The notes under the pieces were generated by a model. The model was not told the origin of the DNA, did no database searches, and was given only the letters and a program-made list of their open reading frames with translations. A DNA stretch of 64,000 bases from Lachnospiraceae bacterium (lineage in GTDB: Bacteria > Bacillota > Clostridia > Lachnospirales > Lachnospiraceae), in NCBI GenBank assembly GCA_017427685.1, contig JAFRSH010000005.1, positions 1 to 64,000 of the forward strand, given 5' to 3'. Made by a program: the position numbers and the translations under genes. Positions 16,419-24,908 of this stretch are shown in pieces (position 1 is the first letter of the stretch; the number at the start of each line of letters is the position of its first letter).

Positions 16419-18386
16419 TTAATCAGTCGTTTCCTCTTCCTTGATCTCCTTCGTATTGATCTCAACGAGGATGTTCTTGATGAACTCGTCAAGCGCAATA
16501 CTTCCTTCGTCGCCCTTGAAGCGGCTTCTTACGCTCACGAGACCTTCTTCCTGCTCCTTCTGACCAACAACGATCATGTAAGGAAGTCTGTCCATACGAG
16601 CCTCTCTAATCTTGAAGCCGATCTTCTCGGAACGAGCGTCGATGGTTGAGCGGATGCCTGCAGCCTTCAGCTTCTTGTCAACTTCCTTAGCATACTCCTC
16701 GTACTTGTCGGAGATAGGAAGGACTCTTACCTGCTCGGGGCACATCCATGTCGGGAACTTGCCTGCGTAGTGCTCGATGAGCCATGCAAGCGTTCTCTCG
16801 TAGCAACCCATTGATGTTCTGTGGATGATCCAGGGAGTAGCTTTGTTGCCTTCGGCGTCGATGTAATACATTCCGAACTTCTCTGCGCTCTCGCAGTCGA
16901 GCTGGATCGTGATCATCGTGTCTTCCTTGCCGTACACGTTCTTGGCCTGGATATCGATCTTGGGGCCGTAGAAAGCAGCCTCGCCTTCTTCCTCCGTGAA
17001 TTTGATGTTGTTCTTGATCATTACATCACGCAGGTATCCCTGTGTCTTGTCCCAGTACTCCTCGTCTCCGAGGTACTTCTCCCTGTTCTGGGGATCCCAC
17101 TTCGAAAGACGGTATGTAACTTCGTCCGCAAGTCCGAGCGTCGTAAGAACGTAGTTTGCAAGCTCAACGCATCTCGTAAGCTCTTCTTCAGCCTGGTCGG
17201 GACGAAGAACGATGTGTCCCTCCGTGATCGTGAACTGTCTTACACGTGTAAGTCCGTGCATCTCGCCCGAATCCTCGTTACGGAAGAGTGTCGAGGTCTC
17301 GCTCATACGGTAAGGCAGGTCGCGGTAGCTGCGCTGCTCATTCATATATACGTAATACTGGAAAGGACATGTCATGGGACGGAGCGCCATAACTTCCTTG
17401 CCGTCCTTCGTTCCCTCAGCTTCCTTGTTGAGAACGAACATGCCGTCCTGGTAATGATCCCAGTGACCGCTGATCTTGTAGAGGTCGGACTTAGCCATGA
17501 GAGGTGTACGCGTACGCACATAGCCCCACTCGTTGTCCTCGAGGTCCTCCATCCAACGCTGCAGGATCTGAATCATCTTCGTTCCCTTAGGGGTGAAGAG
17601 CGGGAGACCCTGACCGATAACGTCGGCGGTAAGGAAGATCTTCATCTCGCGACCCAGACGGTTATGGTCACGGAGCTTGATATCCTCAAGGTGTGCAAGA
17701 TAAGCGTCCATGTCCGCATTCTTCGTAAATGCCGTTCCGTAGATACGGGTGAGCATCTTGTTCTTCTCGTTGCCCCTCCAGTAAGCGCCCGACGAAGAGA
17801 TGAGCTTAACTGCCTTAAGCTGACCGGTCGTCATGAGGTGAGGTCCTGCGCAGAGGTCCACGAAAGCGCCCTGATCGTAGAACGAGATCTCAGCGTCCTC
17901 GGGAAGATCGCGGATAAGCTCAACCTTGTAGGGCTCGCCCTTCTCTTCCATGAACTTGATCGCCTCGGCACGGGGAAGCGTAAATCTCTTGAGCTCGTGG
18001 TTTTCCTTGATGACCTTCTTGATCTCAGCCTCGATCTTGTCGAGATCCTCACGCGTGAAGGGAGGTGTATCAAAATCGTAGTAGAAGCCTTCGTCGATCG
18101 AAGGTCCGATAGCAAGCTTAGCCTCGGGATAGAGACGCTTTACAGCCTCTGCGACAACGTGCGAAGCGGTGTGGCGGTATGCAGCCTTGCCCTTCTCATC
18201 GTCGAATGTAAGGATGCTCAGCGCACAATCCTTGTCAACAATGGTTCTCAGGTCAACTACCTTGCCGTCGATCTCGCCGGCGCAGGCAACTCTTGCAAGT
18301 CCCTCGCTGAGGTCCTTAGCGATGTCGATCACCGACATAGGTGATGCGTATTCCTTAACTGATGAATCTTTTAACGTGATCTTCAT
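16419..18386 (-). CDS. thrS: Threonyl-tRNA synthetase
   Basis: The enzyme charges tRNA-Thr. At 655 residues it has the full bacterial layout: TGS domain (1-60), editing domain with HTASHVVAEAVKRLYP (near 94-109), a cysteine/histidine pair in the LCAGPHL motif, the class II core with MTCPFQYYVY (motif around the zinc cysteine), FRNEDSGEMHGLTRVR (motif 2) and IIHRTSMGCYER (motif 3 area), then the anticodon domain. It follows hisS at 95 bp without a strong terminator, so hisS-thrS probably share the T-box-controlled transcript. Confidence 0.97.
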   Translation of the reverse strand: MKITLKDSSVKEYASPMSVIDIAKDLSEGLARVACAGEIDGKVVDLRTIVDKDCALSILTFDDEKGKAAYRHTASHVVAEAVKRLYPEAKLAIGPSIDEGFYYDFDTPPFTREDLDKIEAEIKKVIKENHELKRFTLPRAEAIKFMEEKGEPYKVELIRDLPEDAEISFYDQGAFVDLCAGPHLMTTGQLKAVKLISSSGAYWRGNEKNKMLTRIYGTAFTKNADMDAYLAHLEDIKLRDHNRLGREMKIFLTADVIGQGLPLFTPKGTKMIQILQRWMEDLEDNEWGYVRTRTPLMAKSDLYKISGHWDHYQDGMFVLNKEAEGTKDGKEVMALRPMTCPFQYYVYMNEQRSYRDLPYRMSETSTLFRNEDSGEMHGLTRVRQFTITEGHIVLRPDQAEEELTRCVELANYVLTTLGLADEVTYRLSKWDPQNREKYLGDEEYWDKTQGYLRDVMIKNNIKFTEEEGEAAFYGPKIDIQAKNVYGKEDTMITIQLDCESAEKFGMYYIDAEGNKATPWIIHRTSMGCYERTLAWLIEHYAGKFPTWMCPEQVRVLPISDKYEEYAKEVDKKLKAAGIRSTIDARSEKIGFKIREARMDRLPYMIVVGQKEQEEGLVSVRSRFKGDEGSIALDEFIKNILVEINTKEIKEEETTD

Positions 18387-18481
18387 GTCTTCTCCTTTTC
18401 TTTAACGTCGCCTTTCGCGGCGACTCTCTTTGTTTTTAACGTATATGTGATGCCGCGTCATTTCACGGCTTATGTCAAATA

Positions 18482-19837
18482 TCACAGCGATTTTACAAGT
18501 GCTGTGCTTCCCAAATCCTCAAGTGCCTTCCTGATGGTGGCTGCACAATCCTCAAGCGAGTACTTCTCCTGTGTGCCGTCGGTCATGTTCTTGAGGCTGA
18601 CGTTGCCTTCTTTGATCTCGTCCTCTCCGATGAAGATGCAGAACGGGATCGAAAGCTTGTCGGCGTAGCCGATGCGCGCTTTAAACTTCTTCTTCTCGAA
18701 GTAGATCTGAGTGCTGATGCCCTTGTCGCGCAGGTACTGCGAAACTTCGATCGCTCTCGCGTAGTCGTCTCCCATGGGGATCACGAGAACCTGCGAAGGG
18801 TACTTCTGGCTTTCGCAGAGCCACCCATTCTCGTTGAGCACGTAGAAGAGACGGGTGAGTCCGATCGAGATCCCGACTCCGGGAAGCTTGCGGTTTGTGT
18901 AATATCCGGCGAGGTTCTCGTACCTTCCGCCGCTGCACACGCTTCCGATCTCGGGGTGCGAGTTGATCATTGTCTCATATACGGTGCCGGTATAGTAGTC
19001 AAGTCCTCTAGCGATCGTAAGGTCGATGCGGAAGTTCTTGTCGGGAACCCCAAACCCGCTCAGAAGCTCTGTCACGGTCGCCAGTTCGTTAACACCCTCA
19101 TCGAGGAGCTCCGACTTGCCCGCCATCGCGCGCAAGGTTTCGATCGTCTCCGTATTGGAACGCTTATGTGTCAACAGTTCAAGAAGTTCACCCGCAGCCT
19201 TCATGTCGATACCTAGCGTGCTGAGTTCTTCTTTAACGGCCTCCCCACCGATCTTCTCGAGCTTATCGATAACACGGAGAACCTCGGCTTCGTTGCCGCC
19301 GAGACCGAAGAGTTCAAAGAGTCCGCCGAGAACCTTTCGGTTGTTGATCCTGATCGTGAAATCGGTAATACCGAGTTCTGTGAAAATCCTGTAGATTATT
19401 CCGGGTATTTCCGCGTCGTTTACGAGTGAGAGCTCACCGTCACCGATAATGTCGATATCGGACTGATAGAACTCCCTGAAACGACCCTTCTGAGCGCGCT
19501 CTCCGCGGTAAACCTTACCGATCTGGTAACGTTTGAAGGGGAAGGTGAGCTCACCGGCATTCTTCGCAACGTACTTGGCAAGCGGAACCGTGAGGTCAAA
19601 CCTCATGCTGAGGTCCGTGTCACCCTTGTTGAAACGGTAGATCTGCTTCTCCGTCTCGCCGCCTGCTTTTGCAAGGAGCACTTCGCTGTATTCAAGGATG
19701 GGTGTGTCAAGGGGATAAAAGCCGTAAAGGCTGTAGACATCCTCAAGTTTCCTCCTTATCTTGTCAAAAATAACCTGACGGTCCGGAAGAAGCTCCATAA
19801 ATCCGGAAAGCGTCCTGGGTTCTGTGATGTTTGCCAT
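18482..19837 (-). CDS. hisS: Histidyl-tRNA synthetase
   Basis: This class II enzyme charges tRNA-His. The 451-residue protein contains motif 1 around TPILEYSEVLLAKAG, motif 2 YRGERAQKGRFREFYQ, the histidine signature LDYYTGTVYE and a C-terminal anticodon domain (VLVIPMGDD...). The ATG at 19837 has a GGAG site 4 nt upstream; 18 extra in-frame codons before it belong to the leader. The gene is preceded by a T-box leader, so transcription responds to an uncharged tRNA. Confidence 0.96.
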   Translation of the reverse strand: MANITEPRTLSGFMELLPDRQVIFDKIRRKLEDVYSLYGFYPLDTPILEYSEVLLAKAGGETEKQIYRFNKGDTDLSMRFDLTVPLAKYVAKNAGELTFPFKRYQIGKVYRGERAQKGRFREFYQSDIDIIGDGELSLVNDAEIPGIIYRIFTELGITDFTIRINNRKVLGGLFELFGLGGNEAEVLRVIDKLEKIGGEAVKEELSTLGIDMKAAGELLELLTHKRSNTETIETLRAMAGKSELLDEGVNELATVTELLSGFGVPDKNFRIDLTIARGLDYYTGTVYETMINSHPEIGSVCSGGRYENLAGYYTNRKLPGVGISIGLTRLFYVLNENGWLCESQKYPSQVLVIPMGDDYARAIEVSQYLRDKGISTQIYFEKKKFKARIGYADKLSIPFCIFIGEDEIKEGNVSLKNMTDGTQEKYSLEDCAATIRKALEDLGSTALVKSL

Positions 19838-19917
19838 TCCATGCTCCTTTCTCTTTGGAAGCAACAAACTGCTTCCGTTTCCTTCCATCAAACTCCATCG
19901 AATCAGGCGGAAGAATA

Positions 19918-20180
19918 AAAAAAATTAAAAAACCCCTTGAAAACATCTCTGTCTTCAAGGGGACGAATAATCTTATCCGCGGTTCCACCCCGATTGGTTG
20001 CGTCTGCAACCCTGCTTAAGGTAACGGTCGTAACGTGACCGGACGGGCCGGATTGGGGCCGCTCGGGAGGCGGTAGCACCTTGATCACGGTAGTTCCATG
20101 GAGCCCTTCCACCAAACGGGCTGCCTCTCTGTCGGATCCTGCGATCGTGCCTTCTCCTTCAACGCTTTACTGAATGTGTT
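19918..20180 (-). ncRNA. T-box riboswitch leader of hisS-thrS
   Basis: On the minus strand the transcript contains AGAGAG and GGTGGAAG (Stem I features), the T-box core GGTGGAACCGCGG near 19978-19991, and a terminator with stem CCCCTTGAA / TTCAAGGGG (19933-19962) followed by TTTTTTAATTTTTTT. Uncharged tRNA binding would favour the antiterminator. The T-box bases UGGA would pair with a tRNA ending UCCA. A possible specifier lies in GGAACTACCGTG near 20095; its exact register was not settled. Confidence 0.9.
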
Positions 20181-20186
20181 ACGGAC

Positions 20187-20214
20187 ATTTTAGCATTTCT
20201 TTCGCTTTTGTCAA
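20187..20214 (-). promoter_or_regulatory. Promoter of the hisS T-box transcript
   Basis: TTGACA (20209-20214) and TAAAAT (20187-20192) with a 16-bp spacer on the minus strand, just upstream of the T-box leader. Confidence 0.75.
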
Positions 20215-20249
20215 GTAGAAAGTCCGTGATACGCAAACACTTTTAAAAA

Positions 20250-20278
20250 GAGCGCAGTCCTTTCAAAGAACTGCGCTC
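20250..20278 (-). terminator. Terminator after the amidase gene
   Basis: GAGCGCAGT pairs with ACTGCGCTC around an 11-nt loop, followed by TTTTTAAAAG on the minus strand; it starts 9 bp after the amidase stop. Confidence 0.85.
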
Positions 20279-20286
20279 ATGATCTC

Positions 20287-21237
20287 TTAATACAATGTAA
20301 GCTCGAAGTGTGCTGCGATTCCGAGTGCGTCTGCCTCTGCGATCGCCGCGAGGTCTTCCTCGCTGTCGATGAACGGTCTGTCCTCTTCGTTGTCGATATA
20401 GGCGTGCTCTACGATGATGCCGGGGATATCACGGCTTGCGCAATGTCTGTTGATCGCGTAGTAGTCGTAAGGGTTGCCGTCCTTATCGAAGAGGTCGTTG
20501 CTGTCGCGGGTCGAGATACTGTGATTCTCGAGTCCGAGATCTTCGAGCCTGCCGAGGATCTGTTCTCCGAGGAGAGACGATTCCTCGTTCACGTTGTCAC
20601 GTCTTGAGACGTAAACTATCGAGCCGTGAAGATCGTGCTTGTCCGAAGCGTTGAAGTGGATGCTGACAAGTGCGTCCGCATTGGCGAGTTCCGCAACTCT
20701 TGCTCTCTCCTCAAGGTCAACCTTGAGTGTGGGGTCAAGCTCCCTGTCTGTGCTTCGGGTCATGTAAACAGCGACGTCGCTGTAATGGGTGATCAGGTAG
20801 TTCCTGCACAGGAGTGCAACCCTGAGGTTGAGGTCCTGCTCGCTGATGCCGTCGTACGAAGCTCCCGCATGAACTCCGCCGTGTCCGGGATCGAGAACGA
20901 TCTTGATGCGGGCACCGGGATCGGGGATGTACTTGGCGGGATCGACAAGGCTTCCGCCGATCACGTCGTCTTTATCTGTAGAGTTCTTGGTGTCTGAAGT
21001 TTTGGGGGTGGTTGTCTTGGCGGGGGTCTTAGCAGACTCGCTTTCGTCCTTGCCGGGGAGGCTCAAGGTGTCGCGAGTGATGTCGGGAACGAGGGTTCTG
21101 CCGTCCGCGATGGACTTTTCAAGTTTTTCGGGCGCGTCGGTCGCCTTACTGCTCGAGCTTACGCATCCCGTCAGGATGCCGGCTGCGACAGCTACACAAA
21201 TCAAAGATCCAAAAGCTCTTCTGATACGTCCGGACAT
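20287..21237 (-). CDS. Lipoprotein N-acetylmuramoyl-L-alanine amidase (Amidase_3)
   Basis: This zinc hydrolase cleaves the amide bond between MurNAc and the peptide stem of peptidoglycan. A type II signal peptide ends in the lipobox LTGC (Cys 25), so the enzyme is anchored outside the membrane. A Ser/Thr/Lys-rich linker reaches about residue 95. The catalytic domain carries the zinc ligands in VLDPGHGG (His about 118), a middle Glu and SIHFNA (His about 194), plus the catalytic Glu in IIVEHAYI. It has no cell-wall-binding repeats. The neighbour ddh makes meso-DAP, another peptidoglycan function. Confidence 0.92.
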   Translation of the reverse strand: MSGRIRRAFGSLICVAVAAGILTGCVSSSSKATDAPEKLEKSIADGRTLVPDITRDTLSLPGKDESESAKTPAKTTTPKTSDTKNSTDKDDVIGGSLVDPAKYIPDPGARIKIVLDPGHGGVHAGASYDGISEQDLNLRVALLCRNYLITHYSDVAVYMTRSTDRELDPTLKVDLEERARVAELANADALVSIHFNASDKHDLHGSIVYVSRRDNVNEESSLLGEQILGRLEDLGLENHSISTRDSNDLFDKDGNPYDYYAINRHCASRDIPGIIVEHAYIDNEEDRPFIDSEEDLAAIAEADALGIAAHFELTLY

Positions 21238-21323
21238 ATTGTGCTCGGCCTCTCTTCCCTACAAATGTGGTAATTCCCCTTCCGCGGTTTAACGACCTGC
21301 GGCGCGTCGTCTTTGACTGAATA

Positions 21324-22304
21324 TCAAAGCAGATGTGCCCTTGCGAAATCAGGGTCATCCTTAAGGAGCATGATGGGCGGTACGTCAAATACCGTCTTGG
21401 CTCCGCTCATCCCTGCGAGGTTCATCCTGTGAGCGGCTCTTGCGAAAGCAACGAGTACGCACGATGTGAACTCGGGGTTCGAGTCAAGCTTGAGGCTGTA
21501 CTCGATGGTGTGGGTGTTGCTGTTCCCTGCGCCGGTCTTGCCGGTACGAAGAACGCTGCCGCCGTGAGGCAGACCCTTGTGGTCGCGATCAAGCTCTTCC
21601 TGAGTTATGAAATGAACTGTTGTGTCGTAATCCGAGAAGTAGTTGGGCATGGTCTTGATCTCTTGCTCGATCCTTGCCTTGTCAGCGCCCTCTTTGGCTA
21701 CTACGTAGCACTCACGTGTGTGCTTCTGACGTGTTGTGAGCTCGGGCATCTCGCCGTTCCTGACTGCTGCAACAGCCTCGGGAACGGGTACGGTGTACTG
21801 ACGAGCGTCCTGAACGCCCTCGATACGACGGATCGCATCGGAATGGCCCTGGCTGACGCCTCTGCCCCAGAATGTGTAATCAGCGCCGTCCACGAGGATA
21901 GCGTTGGAGTAAAGTCTTGCGAGTGAGAACATACCGGGATCCCAGCCGACCGAGATAAATCCGATCTTGCCCGACTTCTTAGCTGCTTCGTCAACGTTCT
22001 TGAAGTGCTCGGGGATCCTTGCGTGAGTGTCGAAGCTGTCAACTACGTTGAAGTACTTAACTGCTTCGGGTGTCTGTGCGGGAAGGTCTGTAGCACTTCC
22101 GCCGCACATGATGAGGACATCGATCTCGTCCTTGTGCGCTGCGAGATCCGCTGCGCTGTAAACCTGTGCCTTGCTGTTTATGGTAAGAGTCTTGGGGTCA
22201 CGTCTCGTGAAAACCGCCTTGAGCTCCATATCGCTGTTCTGTGCGGCTGCGAACTCGATCCCTCTTCCGAGATTACCGTAGCCGAAAATTCCTAACCTGG
22301 TCAT
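21324..22304 (-). CDS. ddh: meso-Diaminopimelate dehydrogenase
   Basis: This enzyme makes meso-DAP from tetrahydrodipicolinate in one NADPH- and ammonia-dependent step, bypassing the acylated route to lysine and peptidoglycan cross-bridges. The Rossmann motif GIFGYGNLGRGIE is at the N-terminus, and the conserved blocks VDSFDTHARIP, GWDPGMFSLARLY and WGRGVSQGHSDAIRRI are present. The length of 326 residues equals the family norm when the ATG at 22304 is used, with GGGGAAG upstream. A 57-bp gap separates it from dut. Confidence 0.96.
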   Translation of the reverse strand: MTRLGIFGYGNLGRGIEFAAAQNSDMELKAVFTRRDPKTLTINSKAQVYSAADLAAHKDEIDVLIMCGGSATDLPAQTPEAVKYFNVVDSFDTHARIPEHFKNVDEAAKKSGKIGFISVGWDPGMFSLARLYSNAILVDGADYTFWGRGVSQGHSDAIRRIEGVQDARQYTVPVPEAVAAVRNGEMPELTTRQKHTRECYVVAKEGADKARIEQEIKTMPNYFSDYDTTVHFITQEELDRDHKGLPHGGSVLRTGKTGAGNSNTHTIEYSLKLDSNPEFTSCVLVAFARAAHRMNLAGMSGAKTVFDVPPIMLLKDDPDFARAHLL

Positions 22305-22361
22305 TGTACTTCCCCTGCATGCAGACCTGCATGCGCTTCCTTTCTTTTGCCTGAGCAAGTG

Positions 22362-22868
22362 TTACTTTGTGGTACTCCCGAACCCTCCGTTACGGACGCC
22401 GTCCGCGTCGTCATCAACCGTGATCCCGAACGGAGTGAAAACTCCCTGTATGAAACCCTTGCCGGCTTCAACCGTGATCGTTTTGTCACTCGAGGTGTTG
22501 GTGATCTTGGCTATGATGTGCCCCTCGTTGTCCGAGTAGTAGTAATCGCTGTCGATAACCCCGACCGTGTTCGCGAGCATCATCCCGTACTTGAATCCTA
22601 GACCGCTCCTCGGGTAGAGCATGAGTACCCAACCATCGTCGATCCGTGCCCTGATCCCTGTCGGAACACTTAATGACTCACCGGGTGCGAGCTCGATCTT
22701 CACCGGTGTGAAGAAATCGTACCCTGCGCTGCCGCTCGTGGCCCTCTTGGGGAGGGTGATCGATGCGTAAACGCTTATGGCCTCCTGCGGGGTGATGCCG
22801 AGCTTGTCGGTCGCCGACTCGACAAACTGTGCGGATGAAACCTTTGAAAACTGTGCCATCCCAACCAT
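22362..22868 (-). CDS. dut: dUTP diphosphatase
   Basis: This enzyme hydrolyses dUTP to dUMP, keeping uracil out of DNA and feeding thymidylate synthesis. The five trimeric dUTPase motifs are visible: SAGYDFF, PRSGLGFKYG, GVIDSDYY, a GFIQGVF segment and the C-terminal arm RNGGFGSTTK. At 168 residues it is slightly longer than average at the N-terminus. GGGGGATTTT precedes the start at 22868; a second ATG three codons later is possible. Confidence 0.94.
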   Translation of the reverse strand: MVGMAQFSKVSSAQFVESATDKLGITPQEAISVYASITLPKRATSGSAGYDFFTPVKIELAPGESLSVPTGIRARIDDGWVLMLYPRSGLGFKYGMMLANTVGVIDSDYYYSDNEGHIIAKITNTSSDKTITVEAGKGFIQGVFTPFGITVDDDADGVRNGGFGSTTK

Positions 22869-22934
22869 GCAAAATCCCCCAAATCAGCTTGTACGTAGCG
22901 TTTCACGCGATCCGTCCGTGTAAAGAACCCTATT

Positions 22935-22958
22935 GATAATTCTCTACTTAGAATTATC
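22935..22958. promoter_or_regulatory. Palindrome upstream of dut
   Basis: GATAATTCT and AGAATTATC flank a 6-nt centre in the dut upstream region. The site could bind a dimeric regulator. The remaining intergenic sequence (22869-23049) has no gene. Confidence 0.45.
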
Positions 22959-23049
22959 ATAAACTTTTTCATATCTACTTACAAGCGTTTTCTTCCATAT
23001 GAAAAAACATTTTTTTTCGAGCCTCGATCCGGAGGAAAAAGTCACGAAA

Positions 23050-23089
23050 AACACCCTCCCCGTCACGCGAAAATGACAGGAAGGGTGTT
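23050..23089 (-). terminator. Terminator after the anti-sigma-like gene
   Basis: AACACCCT pairs with AGGGTGTT, with inner GTCA / TGAC pairing, followed by TTTTTCG on the minus strand. The plus strand also has TTTTTT, so it may act in both directions. Confidence 0.85.
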
Positions 23090-23109
23090 GTACTTTTTTG
23101 AGTCTGTTA

Positions 23110-24357
23110 TCACTGTCCGACGATGTCACGGAGAGTGTCCGCAAGTGCCTGTCCGTCAGCCACAGTGTAGGTTGTTGTGGTTCCGAAAGCGAAATCGTAA
23201 ACAACACATCTGTCAGAGAAGACCTGAACACACACATCAAAGTCGGCTTCGTTGTCCTGGTCGTAGATGACGATCAGTGGTGAGTACTCTGCGAGTGCCT
23301 CATCCGATGCGTCCTCGACATCAACCCAGAACGGGCTCTTCTCGGGAGAATAATCGAAGTCGGGAACAGTCTCGCCGTTGACCTCGATCGAACCGATCAC
23401 CTCGGTCGCCTTATCGGAAGGTCCTCCGCCCGTCTCCTTGAGCATCTGCTGGGATTCAGCGAGTGCCTGAGCAAGCTGTGTGGGATCGTTGATGTCAAAT
23501 TCTTCCTCATCCTCTTCCGCTCCGGCTGCAGCCGTACCGTCGTCACCGGCAGCTCCTGTGATCACCATGTCTTCTCCCATGTCAGCCATAGGCTCTTCGG
23601 GTTCACCTGCCGCAGCTTCCTCTTCACTGTACTGCATGGGATTCGAAACCTCGGGTTCACCCTCCGCAACGGCTCTGACCGCATCAAGGATGGGCTTGTA
23701 GAGATCCTTGTCGCCGAGCATATAGACATTGTTCAAAAGCTCCGATGTGTCGGACTTGCTGTCCGCGTAATAATCATCATCGTCAAAATAGTAGAGTCCG
23801 TCTTCCTCGGGTGCTGCCGATGCCACGGCGCTGCTGTACGCGCGTCCGTCATCTTCCACACTGTACGCTTCGGCATCAAACGAAGCATACTCTCTGGCTT
23901 CGGCTGCCGCTGCGGGAGCTTCCGCTGCGCCCTCCCAAGCGTAATCCGCTGTGTTGGTTGTAGTTGCGGACATCGTTGCCGAATCCATCTTGCTCATTTC
24001 GGATGTGTGCAGACCCGATCCGAGGAATACCGCGGCAACAACCACGGCTGCAAGTCCGGCAACTATTCCGGTGATCGTGGCAATCCTCTTGCCTGTAAAG
24101 AATTTCTTCTTGGGTGCGGGAGCAAATTCTGCTACGGAAGCTACCGGAACCGCCTGTACCGCGGGTTCTTCCGGAACAGCTTCCAAAACTGCTGCCGCAA
24201 AGCTCTCATCGTACTCAGCTCTGATCTCCTCCTTGCGGGGAGCTGCCTCGTCGATAGCTTTAAGTGTTGATGCAACAAGACCTTCGTCGACCGTGAGGCC
24301 TTCTAAGTCAATGTCGCTGTCAAGGGCGTCTTTTAATAATCTGTCAAAATCATCCAT
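23110..24357 (-). CDS. Single-span membrane protein, putative anti-sigma partner of the ECF factor
   Basis: The gene starts 3 bp after the sigma-factor stop, the usual place for a cognate anti-sigma factor. The N-terminal 90 residues are acidic and would be cytoplasmic. One membrane helix (IATITGIVAGLAAVVVAAVF, about 91-110) follows a basic PKKKFFTGKR. The outer part is about 300 residues, mostly acidic low complexity with runs of A, E and D and many Y. The last 100 residues (from IGSIEVNG) form a likely globular domain with one Cys. No zinc anti-sigma motif is present and no named family is recognised. It probably senses an envelope signal and holds the sigma factor. Confidence 0.6.
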   Translation of the reverse strand: MDDFDRLLKDALDSDIDLEGLTVDEGLVASTLKAIDEAAPRKEEIRAEYDESFAAAVLEAVPEEPAVQAVPVASVAEFAPAPKKKFFTGKRIATITGIVAGLAAVVVAAVFLGSGLHTSEMSKMDSATMSATTTNTADYAWEGAAEAPAAAAEAREYASFDAEAYSVEDDGRAYSSAVASAAPEEDGLYYFDDDDYYADSKSDTSELLNNVYMLGDKDLYKPILDAVRAVAEGEPEVSNPMQYSEEEAAAGEPEEPMADMGEDMVITGAAGDDGTAAAGAEEDEEEFDINDPTQLAQALAESQQMLKETGGGPSDKATEVIGSIEVNGETVPDFDYSPEKSPFWVDVEDASDEALAEYSPLIVIYDQDNEADFDVCVQVFSDRCVVYDFAFGTTTTYTVADGQALADTLRDIVGQ

Positions 24358-24360
24358 GAC

Positions 24361-24879
24361 TTACAGCCTCCCTTCCAACTTAGATTTTAGTACTTCTCGT
24401 GCCCTGGCCAGACGGCTCTTGACCGTACCTTCGGGCACACCAAGTGCAGCCGATGCGTCGGCAACACTCATTTCGCGGAAGTATACACACAAAACAACTT
24501 CGCGATAATTCTCGGGCAATGAGTTCACGGCGCGCCTGATCTGCTCATCGCGATCCGCATTCTCGATCTGCTCGTGATCGTCTTCAACACTGAGACTGTC
24601 CTCTTCGACCTGGGTCATAGGGACTACATTCTTCTGGTAAGCGCTCTTCAGATAATCCTTACAAACGTTGACCGTAATCCTGATAAGCCATGTCTTGATC
24701 GAACTGTCACCCCTGAACTTATCAAGATTGTAATTGGCTTTGATGAAAGTTTCCTGGAAAAGATCCTTCGCGGCCTCCCTGTCCCTGACGAAGGAATATG
24801 CCGTTCGCAGAACATCGTTGCCATACTCGCGTATGAGAGTCTCAATGTCGTAAACGGAGTTCTTCGTCTCTTCAACCAT
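24361..24879 (-). CDS. ECF-type RNA polymerase sigma factor
   Basis: This alternative sigma factor of 172 residues has region 2 (VLRTAYSFVRDREAAKDLFQETFIKA, with WLIRITVNVCKDYLK) and region 4 (LPENYREVVLCVYFREMS, then VADASAALGVPEGTVKSRLARARE). It has no region 1.1 or 3, as expected for the ECF class. It resembles SigV/SigW-type envelope-stress factors. The downstream membrane protein is its likely antagonist. Start at 24879 with GGAGGATC upstream. Confidence 0.92.
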   Translation of the reverse strand: MVEETKNSVYDIETLIREYGNDVLRTAYSFVRDREAAKDLFQETFIKANYNLDKFRGDSSIKTWLIRITVNVCKDYLKSAYQKNVVPMTQVEEDSLSVEDDHEQIENADRDEQIRRAVNSLPENYREVVLCVYFREMSVADASAALGVPEGTVKSRLARAREVLKSKLEGRL

Positions 24880-24908
24880 TAGACGATCCTCCTTCCTTTT
24901 CGGTTCCC

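Noticed and set aside
22305-22361. Lysine riboswitch before ddh
   Set aside because: Only 57 bp separate dut and ddh, far too little for a lysine riboswitch, and no matching motif is present.
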